64,000 nt of DNA from NCBI GenBank assembly GCA_003150755.1, contig QAMT01000004.1:310001-374000 (forward strand), given 5' to 3'. The stretch comes from Phascolarctobacterium sp. (GTDB lineage Bacteria; Bacillota; Negativicutes; Acidaminococcales; Acidaminococcaceae). A program made the position numbers and the translations under genes. The notes under the pieces were generated by a model. The model made no database searches and was not told where the DNA came from. It saw only the letters and a list, made by a program, of their open reading frames with translations. This document shows positions 1 to 8,257 of the stretch, piece by piece; the stretch's first letter is position 1, and each line of letters opens with the position of its first letter.

Positions 1-746
1 AACCGGAGAAAAACTTTAAACACGCAGTTGAGCTGATGGAGAAGGCAATGGAGCAGCAGCCGGATATTTTGGTGCTGCCGGAAACTTTGAACGTGGGGTT
101 CTTTCCGACGGAAAATTTAAAAGAGCTGAGCGACGTTGACGGCGCTGAAACCAAAAAGGTGTTTGGCGGTTTTGCCAAACAGCATGGCGTAAACATTGTT
201 GCAGGCAGCGTTGCCAATGTAAAAGGCGGCGATGTTTACAATACGGCCTATGTATTTGACCGCGAGGGTAATTGCGTTTGCGAATATGACAAGGTGCATG
301 GTTTTACGCCTTCGGACGAACACAAATATTTTAAGGGCGGCACGGAGGTCAAGCTGTTTAAGCTGGACGGCATCAGCTGCTCGATGGTTATCTGCTACGA
401 TGTGCGCTTTCCGGAGCTTATTCGCACAGCGACGGTGCAGGGCGTTGATTTGTTCTTTATTCCGGCGCAGTGGCCGCTTATCCGTAAGCTGCACTGGGTA
501 ACGCTCAACACGGCGCGCGCGATTGAAAACCAGATGTACCTGTGCGCAGTCAACGGCTGCGGCTATGCAGGCGAAACCAAATACGGCGGCAATTCGCTTT
601 TAATCAGCCCTTGGGGCGAAGAAATCTGCCATCTGGGCGAAAATGAAGAAATCCAGGTTGGAGAAATTGACCTGGACGTTATTAAGGGTATCCGCGAAAG
701 CATAAATGTTTTCCGCGACAGAAAACCGGAATATTACCATGTTTGA
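1..746 (+). CDS. Carbon-nitrogen hydrolase (nitrilase/omega-amidase family), 5' end cut off
   Basis: The reading frame is open from base 3, so the first methionine at 36 is probably internal and the start lies outside the window. The visible part carries the nitrilase-superfamily triad: Glu in LPETLN, Lys in YDKVHGF and Cys in VICYDVRFPEL. These enzymes hydrolyse amides or nitriles through a cysteine thioester in the cytoplasm. Homologues with the CYDVRFPEL context are often omega-amidases (2-oxoglutaramate or 2-oxosuccinamate hydrolysis), but the exact substrate cannot be read here. It is followed after 29 bases by a DUF2848 gene and a transporter, which suggests a catabolic operon. Family assignment is strong; substrate is unknown. 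Confidence 0.9.
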   Translation, partial: PEKNFKHAVELMEKAMEQQPDILVLPETLNVGFFPTENLKELSDVDGAETKKVFGGFAKQHGVNIVAGSVANVKGGDVYNTAYVFDREGNCVCEYDKVHGFTPSDEHKYFKGGTEVKLFKLDGISCSMVICYDVRFPELIRTATVQGVDLFFIPAQWPLIRKLHWVTLNTARAIENQMYLCAVNGCGYAGETKYGGNSLLISPWGEEICHLGENEEIQVGEIDLDVIKGIRESINVFRDRKPEYYHV

Positions 747-775
747 TATTTGTAAAATATAAGGAGGAAACAGCT

Positions 776-1447
776 ATGAAATTTAACGTAGTTACCAAAG
801 AAGGAACCAGACAGGAAGAAATGGAGCTGCAAAGCCTTTTGGTTGTAGGTTTTGCCGGCAAGGATATTGAAAAAACGATGGAGCATATCCACGAGCTGGA
901 GGCAGAAGGCATTAAGTGCCCGCGCAAGGTGCCTGTTTTGTATCAGTGCGAAAGGCAGATTCTGACTGATAAGGATGAAATTGAGGTTATCGGCGATAAA
1001 ACCAGCGGCGAGGTTGAATATCTGATTCTGGTTAAGGACGGCAAAATTTATATCGGCGTCGGCAGCGACCACACCGACAGGGAGATGGAGGCTGTCAGCA
1101 TTCATAAATCCAAACAGGTTTGCCTGAAACCTTATGCCAAGGATTTTTGGGATTATGAGGAGATTAAAGACCATTTTGACGATATCAAACTTGTTTCTTC
1201 GCAGGTTGTGGACGGCAAAACCGTGGAATACCAGTGCGGCGTTACCAGCGACCTTTTGCCGATGCAGCGCATTATGGACGAGCTGAAAACCGAGGTTGAC
1301 ATTAACAACAGCCTTATTTACACCGGCACCGTGCCTTTGAAGGACGGCTTTAAATTCGGGCAGGAGTTCAGCTGCAAGCTGGTTGACGAAAAACTGGGCA
1401 GGGAAATTTGCCTGAGTTACAAAGTTAAAGTTATTGAAGAACATTAA
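776..1447 (+). CDS. DUF2848 family protein
   Basis: A 223-residue cytoplasmic protein. The start at 776 follows an AAGGAGG ribosome binding site; an in-frame ATG at 743 overlaps the upstream gene and lacks such a site. The central region has the pattern typical of DUF2848: a KVPVLYQ segment, then TSGEVEYLIL, VGVGSDHTDR-like (here IGVGSDHTDRE) and SKQVCLKP. The family resembles the fumarylacetoacetate hydrolase fold and occurs in catabolic clusters, but no reaction is established to my knowledge. It lies between an amidase and a membrane transporter, so a role in breaking down an imported amide or carboxylate is a reasonable inference. Confidence 0.75.
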   Translation: MKFNVVTKEGTRQEEMELQSLLVVGFAGKDIEKTMEHIHELEAEGIKCPRKVPVLYQCERQILTDKDEIEVIGDKTSGEVEYLILVKDGKIYIGVGSDHTDREMEAVSIHKSKQVCLKPYAKDFWDYEEIKDHFDDIKLVSSQVVDGKTVEYQCGVTSDLLPMQRIMDELKTEVDINNSLIYTGTVPLKDGFKFGQEFSCKLVDEKLGREICLSYKVKVIEEH

Positions 1448-1493
1448 TTTTACGGCAAAACTGTAAAAATGCTTTTGAAAAGGAAGTGAGAAA

Positions 1494-2747
1494 ATGGTAA
1501 TTGCTCAGATAATTATGGTTTTGACGCTTGTAATTATGATTGCAGGTTGGGCGCCGCTGTATATTACGGCAGCTATCGGTGCTACTTTTTCAGCAGTGGC
1601 TGCTGGTTTTCCTTTGACCGGGACAGAACCGGTAACAATTCAAAAACTTTTGATTGCCGCTATGAATCCTGTAATTGTTGATATGCTGGGCGTTTTGCTG
1701 TTTATCGGCATTATGCAGAAATGCGGCTATATGGATGTTATCATCTGGCACATTGTTGATTTTGGACGCAAAGAAGGCGGCGCGCCGGGCGTTGCAACGG
1801 CAGCCGGACTTGCAGCAGCACTGTTAGGTGCGCTTACAGCGTTTACCCAGCCGGTTATTATGGCAACTATTGCCGGTCCTGCGGCTGTACGTCTTGGGCT
1901 TTCGCCGAACAAAACTTCCGGCATAATTTCTATGGCTAATACAGTTGCCAACAGCTGCGGTTTTACACATCCGACTATGCTTGCCATTCTTGGTATAACA
2001 GGCGTGCATTTTGGATTGATTAATGTTTATGCTTTTATTGGCAGCATCTGGATTTACGTATTTTGCTATTACCGTGCAAAACGTGAAATGATTGCCGACG
2101 GTATTCCTATTATAAAAGAAGATGATGGTACTTTTGAAGAATTGCCGCCAGGTTCTCCTTCTTTTATGAAGGCGTTTTTCCCGTTTTTAATTCTCTGCGT
2201 GGCTTTCTTTGCCGGTATTCCGGTATTTTTGGTAGGCATGTTCTGCGGCCTTTTGGTTATTTTAATGAGCGGCATGAGCTTTAGCGATGGTGAAAAAGCA
2301 ATGGTCAGCGGTGTTACCAATATTGCTATTCCTATCGTTGCTATCATCAGCCTGATGTTTATGTCCAATGTAATTACGCATATCGGACTTGTAAGCCTGC
2401 TTGCTGAATACATTGAACCATTGATTGCAGTTGCGCCGATACAGATACTTTTTATTATTTCTTTCATTGCCGGTACGGTTACACAGTCTAATGCGGCATC
2501 TGCGCCGATTGTCATTCCGTTTACGCAAATTGTTATGGATATGGGCTGCGACCCGCTGGCAACCAGCTTTGCGGCTATTACCGGCTGCGCTATTATGCAG
2601 CTGTTCCTTACTGGCGGCGCGCTTACGGCACTGCCTGTTGTTGCAGGCGTTATCCCCGGTACGGTGCAGAAAATTGCTAACAAATGGCAGCGCCCTGCTA
2701 TGCTTGTCGGTGCAGGTGTGTGCTTTATAATGACCTTTATTATCTGA
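1494..2747 (+). CDS. Multi-spanning membrane transporter, ion-transporter/C4-dicarboxylate type
   Basis: A 417-residue, very hydrophobic protein with roughly ten to twelve predicted membrane segments. Two related halves each contain a polar re-entrant-like stretch: AFTQPVIMATIAGPAA with ANSCGFTHP in the first, and GTVTQSNAASAPIVIP in the second. That two-fold arrangement with TQP/TQS motifs resembles ion-transporter superfamily carriers for carboxylates such as citrate, gluconate and C4-dicarboxylates. A ribosome binding site AAGGAAGTGAG precedes the ATG. Position after the amidase and DUF2848 genes and before a GntR regulator suggests it imports the substrate of this cluster. The substrate itself cannot be deduced. 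Confidence 0.65.
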   Translation: MVIAQIIMVLTLVIMIAGWAPLYITAAIGATFSAVAAGFPLTGTEPVTIQKLLIAAMNPVIVDMLGVLLFIGIMQKCGYMDVIIWHIVDFGRKEGGAPGVATAAGLAAALLGALTAFTQPVIMATIAGPAAVRLGLSPNKTSGIISMANTVANSCGFTHPTMLAILGITGVHFGLINVYAFIGSIWIYVFCYYRAKREMIADGIPIIKEDDGTFEELPPGSPSFMKAFFPFLILCVAFFAGIPVFLVGMFCGLLVILMSGMSFSDGEKAMVSGVTNIAIPIVAIISLMFMSNVITHIGLVSLLAEYIEPLIAVAPIQILFIISFIAGTVTQSNAASAPIVIPFTQIVMDMGCDPLATSFAAITGCAIMQLFLTGGALTALPVVAGVIPGTVQKIANKWQRPAMLVGAGVCFIMTFII

Positions 2748-2752
2748 CGGGC

Positions 2753-2781
2753 TTGTGCATTCGTTCAATAAATGTTATGCT
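2753..2781 (+). promoter_or_regulatory. Possible promoter for the GntR gene
   Basis: TTGTGC and TATGCT are separated by 17 bases just upstream of the GntR reading frame. The match to the housekeeping consensus is moderate, and read-through from the transporter is also possible. Confidence 0.3.
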
Positions 2782-2823
2782 ATTACTTACGAGGGGAGTA
2801 TAACAGCTTGGAGTGAATGACAG

Positions 2824-3486
2824 TTGAAGCAGTTAGAAAAAGCCAAGTCGCTTAAAGACCAGATTTACGAAATCATCAAAGAAGATATTATCAATCAGAC
2901 TTATCCGGATAATACCGTGCTTAACGAAAAGAAAATCTCCCAGGAGCTCAGCGTAAGCAAAACGCCGGTGCGCGAAGCCTTAAAGGCGCTGGAGGCCGAA
3001 GGCTGGGTGGAATATGTGCCGTACAAGGGCATAAGGGTCAAACAGATGTCGCTGGACGATTTAAGGGATGTTTTCCGCGTGCGTAAGGCGCTGGAGGTAA
3101 TGGTGGCGGAATCGGCCGTGGAAAAGATTACGCCTGCGCTTTTACAGGAGCTGCAAAACAGCATGAAAAAGCAGGAAGCCCTGCTTGACAACGATAACCC
3201 CATAGTTACGGAATTTATCGACTATGATTTGGAGTTTCACGGTATTTTGCTGAAGATTGCCGGCAGCCATTTGCTGGCGGCTTTGATAGGGCAGATGCGC
3301 GATAAAAGCAAAAGCTTTGGCATGCAGGCTATTTTTGCCAGCCGCAGCCGTTATGCCGAAACCATTGTTGAGCACCGGCGTATTTACGACGCTGTGGCGG
3401 CGCAGGATTTGGAGGGAGCCAAAGCGGCAATGGCGGCCCATATTGATAATACCTATGATGCAGTGCAAAAAGTAAATAAAAAATAA
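2824..3486 (+). CDS. GntR family regulator, FadR/FCD subfamily
   Basis: A 220-residue one-component transcription regulator. The N-terminal winged helix-turn-helix (about residues 10-75) has the GntR signature with LNEKKISQELSVSKTPVREAL, written here in two overlapping pieces, and the C-terminal all-helical ligand domain (about 85-215) has the FCD arrangement with conserved Asp and His positions (DYDLEFH, EHRRIYDAV). FCD regulators usually bind carboxylic acids or amino acids through a metal. Translation must start at the TTG at 2824 because a stop lies in frame immediately before it, and GGAG sits upstream. It probably controls the adjacent amidase-transporter genes. Effector unknown. Confidence 0.88.
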   Translation: MKQLEKAKSLKDQIYEIIKEDIINQTYPDNTVLNEKKISQELSVSKTPVREALKALEAEGWVEYVPYKGIRVKQMSLDDLRDVFRVRKALEVMVAESAVEKITPALLQELQNSMKKQEALLDNDNPIVTEFIDYDLEFHGILLKIAGSHLLAALIGQMRDKSKSFGMQAIFASRSRYAETIVEHRRIYDAVAAQDLEGAKAAMAAHIDNTYDAVQKVNKK

Positions 3487-3490
3487 AAAG

Positions 3491-3515
3491 GAGCAGGTTT
3501 ATAGCCTGCTCTTTT
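3491..3515. terminator. Bidirectional intrinsic terminator between GntR gene and hydF
   Basis: The hairpin GAGCAGG/CCTGCTC is flanked by an A-run on the left and TTTT on the right, so it can end transcription of both convergent genes. Confidence 0.75.
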
Positions 3516-3528
3516 ACTGTTTGTACGG

Positions 3529-4743
3529 TTATTCCAGTTCTTTTAAAATATCGGGGAAGGGACCCAGCGTGCGGCGCAGAATGCCGTTGATGTAGGCAAT
3601 AGTAATGCCGTAGTTGGTAATGGGCACGCCCTGCTGTTTGGCGCAGCGGATGCGGTGCTGCATTTCTTTTTCGTTAAGCATGCACGCGCCGCAGTGAATG
3701 ATAAGTTTGTAGCGCGTCAAATCTTCGGCAAAGCATGTGCCGCTTGTCCAATCAAATTCCGGCTCTGCGCCGGTAAATTTTTTTATCCAGGCGGGCAGTT
3801 TAACCGTGCCTATATCGCCGCACTGGCGGTGATGCGTGCAGCCTTCGCTGATTAAAATGCGGTCGCCGTCTTTGATGCGGCGCAGCATATTGACGCTGCG
3901 TACTGCTTCTTTCAAATCGCCTTTGTAGCGGGCAAATAAAATGGAAAACGAGGTCAGCAGAACATCCTGCGGCACGGTTCTGGCAACAAAGCCGAAAACC
4001 TGGCTGTCGGTGATGATGATTTTAGGTTTACTATTCAGCGCGGCAAGGCACTGGGTAAGCTCGCTGTCGCGCGTTACGATGGGCATTGCGCCTGCGTCCA
4101 AAAGCCCGCGGATAACCTGCTGCTGCGGCAGTATCAGCCTGCCTTTGGGAGCGGCGCTGTCTACCGGCACAACCAACAGGGCAACGTCGCCTGGCTCAAC
4201 CAGGTCGCCTACAAGCTGCTGCGGGTCTTTTTTATCCGGCACAAGGGCGGCCAGCGCCTGGCGCAGTGCGGCAATGTTGGTGCCTGCGGCAGAATCTACC
4301 GCCATACATTTTACGCCGAGTATTTTTTCAAAACCGGTCAGGTCAAGCCCTTCCGCCGCTTTGGTAAAAACGGCGATGACGGGGAGTTTACGTTCTTTAA
4401 TGCGCTCTAAAAGCGCTGTATCTTCTTTATCCGGGCCCAGCGTGCTGTCGATGACGAGTACCGCAATATCCGTTTTGTTAAGCACCTGTACGGCTTTCTG
4501 TACACGCTGCGCGCCAAGTTCGCCCACATCGTCGATGCCGGGGGTGTCGATAATCATCACCGGGCCGAGCGGCAAAATTTCCATAGCTTTGTAAACCGGG
4601 TCGGTCGTCGTGCCTTTGGTGTCCGATACAATCGCTAAATTCTGCCCGGTAATGGCATTGATAAGGCTGGATTTGCCGGCGTTGCGCCTGCCGAAAATGC
4701 CGATGTGCGTGCGCTCTGCCGACGGGGTAGCGTTTAAATCCAT
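3529..4743 (-). CDS. hydF: [FeFe]-hydrogenase maturation GTPase HydF
   Basis: A 404-residue protein. The N-terminal GTPase domain has the P-loop GRRNAGKSS (residues 18-26) and the DTPG motif. The middle is the dimerisation domain, and the C-terminal part carries the iron-sulfur cluster ligands in the CTHH and HCGACM motifs, the arrangement specific to HydF. HydF is the scaffold on which HydE and HydG build the 2Fe subcluster before transfer to the hydrogenase. hydE and hydG are not in this window, but a catalytic [FeFe] hydrogenase is encoded at 26146-27684, which explains why the maturase is needed. Length is normal for the family. Confidence 0.95.
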   Translation of the reverse strand: MDLNATPSAERTHIGIFGRRNAGKSSLINAITGQNLAIVSDTKGTTTDPVYKAMEILPLGPVMIIDTPGIDDVGELGAQRVQKAVQVLNKTDIAVLVIDSTLGPDKEDTALLERIKERKLPVIAVFTKAAEGLDLTGFEKILGVKCMAVDSAAGTNIAALRQALAALVPDKKDPQQLVGDLVEPGDVALLVVPVDSAAPKGRLILPQQQVIRGLLDAGAMPIVTRDSELTQCLAALNSKPKIIITDSQVFGFVARTVPQDVLLTSFSILFARYKGDLKEAVRSVNMLRRIKDGDRILISEGCTHHRQCGDIGTVKLPAWIKKFTGAEPEFDWTSGTCFAEDLTRYKLIIHCGACMLNEKEMQHRIRCAKQQGVPITNYGITIAYINGILRRTLGPFPDILKELE

Positions 4744-4760
4744 AATAAGGCCTTCTTTCT

Positions 4761-4790
4761 AAAAAACAAGCACTGCATTACGCAGTGCTT
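4761..4790 (-). terminator. Intrinsic terminator after nicotinate phosphoribosyltransferase
   Basis: Hairpin AAGCACTGC/GCAGTGCTT with a T-run on the minus strand, lying between the end of the phosphoribosyltransferase gene and the start of hydF. Confidence 0.75.
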
Positions 4791-4796
4791 TTGTTG

Positions 4797-5849
4797 TTAT
4801 TTTACAAGTTCCAGGCGCGGGTTGGGCAGGTGTTTGCGTCCTGCTTTGGCACATTCCTTGCCGTCAACCATAACAATATCGGCGGTAAAGTTAATGTTGC
4901 CGTCAAACAGGCTGCTGCCGACTGCGTAGGTGTCAACCGGCACGCCCAGCGCTTCAAATTCTCTAATGCGCTGCGGGTTAAAGCCGCCGGAAACGATAAT
5001 TTTTACATAGTCAAAACCTTCGGCGTCCAGCGCGCGGCGCACGTTCCACACAAGCTCTTTGCAGACGCCGGTGGGGTTAAACATGCCAAGCTGGCCCAGC
5101 AGGCTTTTGTCAACCATTGTGCCGCTGGTATCAAGGCGCACGCCTGCCAGGCTTCTGCCCAGCTTGCGGGCTACTGCAAGCGCGGTGTTTACGCAGTCGT
5201 TGTCAAAATCAACCAGCGCAATACGCGCGATGGACGGGTCAACGTACTTATCAAAAGCATCCGTTGCCGCAACGGTGTCGCCGTTGTAGGAGGCAATTAA
5301 AGCGTGGGGGATAGTGCCTACGCCTTTGCCGCCGCTTGCCAGCGCGTTGGCATCGGTAGAAAAGCCCTTGATGCCGCCGATTTTGGCAGCGTAGCCGTCG
5401 CCTTCCTGGGTCTGCCAGGTATCGTAGCGTGCGGGGAAGAACAGCACCGGTTTGCCGCCTGCTGCTTCCACGGTGCGGCGCACGTTGGTGGCAATGCGGC
5501 TCTGGCGTGCCAAAATGCCCAGGTAAATTGTTTCCAGATGAGCAAAATCGGCCAGGTCGCCTTCAATCGTCATCAGGGTTTCCCACGGCTCAACTTCGTC
5601 GCCGTCATGCAGGGCGTGGATGGTAATGTTTTCGGGATTGTGGGCGCAGGTTTTAATCAGCGCAATGCACTCGTCGATGCCGCAGACCACAACCGGCTCG
5701 CGGGTAAACACCTGCATCATAACGCGCGGGTGGTGGTTGTCGCCGTTTAAAATTTCCTCGGTGCGCATAAAGTAAGCGTCCGAATAATAACCGGCCTTGA
5801 TTTTATCAACGGGAAAATGAAAATGTTCAACAGGTAATCTTTTCTGCAT
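4797..5849 (-). CDS. pncB: Nicotinate phosphoribosyltransferase
   Basis: Converts nicotinate and PRPP to nicotinate mononucleotide in NAD salvage. The 350-residue length and overall layout match the short form of the family that resembles quinolinate phosphoribosyltransferase: an N-terminal segment with AGYYSDAYFMR, a central FSTDANALASG and TIPHALI, and the phosphate-binding VDFDNDCV and VSGGFNP segments. I chose the ATG at 5849, not that at 5861, because GGAGG lies six bases before it and overlaps the upstream ATG. It is divergent from the glycosyltransferase gene, with a palindrome (5873-5890) in its leader. Confidence 0.9.
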   Translation of the reverse strand: MQKRLPVEHFHFPVDKIKAGYYSDAYFMRTEEILNGDNHHPRVMMQVFTREPVVVCGIDECIALIKTCAHNPENITIHALHDGDEVEPWETLMTIEGDLADFAHLETIYLGILARQSRIATNVRRTVEAAGGKPVLFFPARYDTWQTQEGDGYAAKIGGIKGFSTDANALASGGKGVGTIPHALIASYNGDTVAATDAFDKYVDPSIARIALVDFDNDCVNTALAVARKLGRSLAGVRLDTSGTMVDKSLLGQLGMFNPTGVCKELVWNVRRALDAEGFDYVKIIVSGGFNPQRIREFEALGVPVDTYAVGSSLFDGNINFTADIVMVDGKECAKAGRKHLPNPRLELVK

Positions 5850-5872
5850 AAATGCCTCCATTAAAAATTTAC

Positions 5873-5890
5873 AAACATAAAATTATGTTT
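5873..5890. promoter_or_regulatory. Palindrome in the leader of the nicotinate phosphoribosyltransferase gene
   Basis: AAACATAA and TTATGTTT form a perfect 8-base inverted repeat with a 2-base centre. It lies between the predicted minus-strand promoter and the start codon, where a repressor of an NAD salvage gene could act. The protein that binds it is not known. Confidence 0.35.
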
Positions 5891-5904
5891 AATTTCTTTA
5901 CTAA

Positions 5905-5934
5905 TTGTTATTTATGATATATTATTTTGATAAT
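5905..5934 (+). promoter_or_regulatory. Possible promoter for the glycosyltransferase gene
   Basis: TTGTTA and GATAAT are separated by 18 bases on the plus strand, overlapping the divergent minus-strand promoter. Match is moderate. Confidence 0.3.
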
Positions 5935-5942
5935 AGGTTCAA
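5914..5942 (-). promoter_or_regulatory. Promoter for the nicotinate phosphoribosyltransferase gene
   Basis: On the minus strand TTGAAC and TATCAT are separated by 17 bases, about 65 bases before the start codon. Confidence 0.45.
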
Positions 5943-5977
5943 GTTTTTTCACAAAAAATTTCCATGAGGTTTGTTAA

Positions 5978-7114
5978 ATGTCTTTAACGGCTCAAAAATA
6001 TACGGTGCTTTTGTTATCCGCCCCTTTGGGCAGCGGCCACAAAATGGCGGCAGAAGCGCTTGAAGAAGCATTTAAAAAACATGATAATGTACAGGTTGTA
6101 AACGGCAGCGCGTTTGATTTCTTCCCCAAATGGCTGGGAAGCATCATTTTAGGCGGCTACATCGGCATTTTAAAACATATTCCGGGGCTGTACGATATTG
6201 CGTACCGCTGGAGCAACACCGGCAACGACAGCTTATGGCTGCGCGATTTTTTAAACCTGCTTTTGTCGTACCTGGCGCAGGGTTTTATAAAAAAAGTGGG
6301 GCCGGATGCCGTAATTGTTACGCACCCCACGCCTGCCGGCGTAATGACGCAGTACAAACGCCGCTGCGCCCAAAATTTGTGGATAGGCGCGGTTATTACC
6401 GATTTTAACTTTCACCACTGGTGGATTTATAAAGGGCTTAATGCTTATTTTACGGCGGATGCCAGCATTGAAGTGCCGCCGGAGCTTGGCATACCGGCAG
6501 TGCCGACGGGCATACCGATACGCGAAGCCTTTAACGCACCGTTTGAGCGCGACAAGTGGCGCACGCGCCTTGGCTACGGCAAAAACGATACGCTGTGCCT
6601 TGTTATGGGCGGCGGCGACGGGCTTTTGCCGATGCCGGAGCTTTTGCGCGCGCTGACGGCCCACCGCGAGATAGAAGGGCTGAAAATTGCCGCTGTAACC
6701 GGCCACAACCGCGAACTGGCCCAGCGCCTGAAAAAAATGTCGCTGCCCAACGTAATGGTGCTTGATTTTATTGCCGAACTGCCGCAGCTTTTGCGCAGCG
6801 CGGATATCGTCATCAGCAAGGCCGGCGGGCTGACGTCGGCGGAAACGCTGGCTATCGGCACGGAATTTATCCTGTACGACCCGCTGCCGGGGCAGGAAGT
6901 GCGCAACGCCGCTTATTTATGCGAAAACTGTGAAGCGCATATCGCGGCAACACCCGAAGAAGTTTGCGGTTTTGTAAAAAAATATGCCGGGCTTGATATA
7001 AACGCCAAAAACGATTTGCGGCACCGCAGGCGCGAGGCTTACGGCAAGCCTTACGCTGCCGACGCAGTTGCGGAGTTTGTGTTAAAAACCCTAAACGGGC
7101 TTGACAGCAAATGA
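5978..7114 (+). CDS. MGDG synthase-type glycosyltransferase (diacylglycerol glucosyltransferase-like)
   Basis: A 378-residue glycosyltransferase. The N-terminal half matches the MGDG-synthase domain, with the opening LLLSAPLGSGHKMAAEAL and VTHPTPAG. The C-terminal half is a family-28 nucleotide-sugar domain with GGGDGL and ISKAGGLTSAETLA. Members transfer glucose or galactose from a UDP-sugar to diacylglycerol at the cytoplasmic face of the membrane; some act on other lipids. Its neighbours do not indicate the acceptor. The start has a TGAGG site eight bases upstream. Family is clear, acceptor unproven. Confidence 0.85.
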   Translation: MSLTAQKYTVLLLSAPLGSGHKMAAEALEEAFKKHDNVQVVNGSAFDFFPKWLGSIILGGYIGILKHIPGLYDIAYRWSNTGNDSLWLRDFLNLLLSYLAQGFIKKVGPDAVIVTHPTPAGVMTQYKRRCAQNLWIGAVITDFNFHHWWIYKGLNAYFTADASIEVPPELGIPAVPTGIPIREAFNAPFERDKWRTRLGYGKNDTLCLVMGGGDGLLPMPELLRALTAHREIEGLKIAAVTGHNRELAQRLKKMSLPNVMVLDFIAELPQLLRSADIVISKAGGLTSAETLAIGTEFILYDPLPGQEVRNAAYLCENCEAHIAATPEEVCGFVKKYAGLDINAKNDLRHRRREAYGKPYAADAVAEFVLKTLNGLDSK

Positions 7115-7129
7115 TTTACCCATTATAAT
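7101..7129 (+). promoter_or_regulatory. Consensus promoter for dprA-topA-trmFO
   Basis: TTGACA and TATAAT match the sigma-A consensus exactly with a 17-base spacer. The site overlaps the last codons of the glycosyltransferase gene and points at dprA. Confidence 0.75.
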
Positions 7130-7169
7130 GAAGCGAATTTGCGGATACATATAATGTGGAGTGTTCCTG

Positions 7170-8246
7170 TTGGAAAAATACTATCTGGCAGCGCTGTTTG
7201 CGGCCTTTGGCACGCGCAGCGCAAGCCTTTTGGACGCTTTGGCAGCTTTTGAAAACGCCGCTGAAGCATATATGGCCCCGCCGGATTTATGGCGCGAGGC
7301 CGGAGCAAGTGAGAAGGAAATTAAAAAATTTATAGCCAGAAGGGATTTTAATTACCCGAACCGGCTGAAAAATTTTTGTGAAGCAAACGGCGTAAAAATT
7401 TTAACGCCGCAGGACGAGGCTTACCCCCACAGCCTCAGATTGATAAGCGAGCCGCCGCAGGTGCTGTATGTTAAGGGCTGCCTGCCCGATTTACGCGGCA
7501 GCATCGGCATTGTTGGTTCGCGCGCGGCGTCTGGTTACGGGCTTAAAGCGGCAGAAACTTTTGCCACTGACCTGGCTGCTGCTGGCGTTGTGATTGTAAG
7601 CGGCGGCGCCAAAGGCATCGACACGGCTGCACACCGCGGCGCGCTTGACGCAGGCGGCACAACGGTTGCCGTTTTGGGCTGCGGCATTGATATAGCGTAT
7701 CCTGCCGCCAACAAAGCCCTGTTTGAAGAAATCAGCACACGCGGCGCGCTGGTAACGGAGTTTGCACCGGGCACACCGCCGCTGGCTTATAATTTTCCGT
7801 CGCGCAACCGTATTATTAACGGCATGACGCACGGCATACTGGTGGCAGAAGCCGCCAAAAAGAGCGGCGCCATGATAACCGCCGAATATGCCATGGAGGA
7901 AGGGCACGAAGTTTACTGCGTGCCGGGCAGCATCTTCCTGCCGACGAGCATCGGCTGCCACAGCCTGATAAAAAGCGGCGCGCAGCTGGTGGACAGCCCC
8001 GAGGACATACTGGTGGCGCTTAAACTGGCACGCCGCCCCAGACAGACGGCTTTGTTTGCCGGTGAAGATGATTTAAACCCCAGCGCCAGGGCGCTGCTTG
8101 AAGTTTTAAGCTTTGAGCCGCTTTCGCTGGAAGAAATACTTGAAAGAAGCGGGCTTGCCCTGGCCGAAGCCGGGATGGGTCTTTTGGATTTAGAGATGCG
8201 CGGCAAGGTGGCGCAAACCGCAGCCCGCAGCTATTACCTGCTTTAG
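7170..8246 (+). CDS. dprA: DNA-processing protein DprA
   Basis: DprA binds incoming single-stranded DNA and loads RecA during natural transformation; it is widespread also in species not known to be competent. The Rossmann-like core has GIVGSRAASGYG, SGGAKGIDTAAHRGAL, AVLGCGIDIAYP and FPSRNRIINGM, all diagnostic. A C-terminal winged-helix (DML1-like) domain follows. I prefer the TTG at 7170 (GGAG eight bases before it) over the GTG at 7161, which overlaps the ribosome binding site. It is followed by topA after 11 bases, the usual dprA-topA-trmFO order of Firmicutes. Confidence 0.93.
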   Translation: MEKYYLAALFAAFGTRSASLLDALAAFENAAEAYMAPPDLWREAGASEKEIKKFIARRDFNYPNRLKNFCEANGVKILTPQDEAYPHSLRLISEPPQVLYVKGCLPDLRGSIGIVGSRAASGYGLKAAETFATDLAAAGVVIVSGGAKGIDTAAHRGALDAGGTTVAVLGCGIDIAYPAANKALFEEISTRGALVTEFAPGTPPLAYNFPSRNRIINGMTHGILVAEAAKKSGAMITAEYAMEEGHEVYCVPGSIFLPTSIGCHSLIKSGAQLVDSPEDILVALKLARRPRQTALFAGEDDLNPSARALLEVLSFEPLSLEEILERSGLALAEAGMGLLDLEMRGKVAQTAARSYYLL

Positions 8247-8257
8247 GAGGACGTTTA

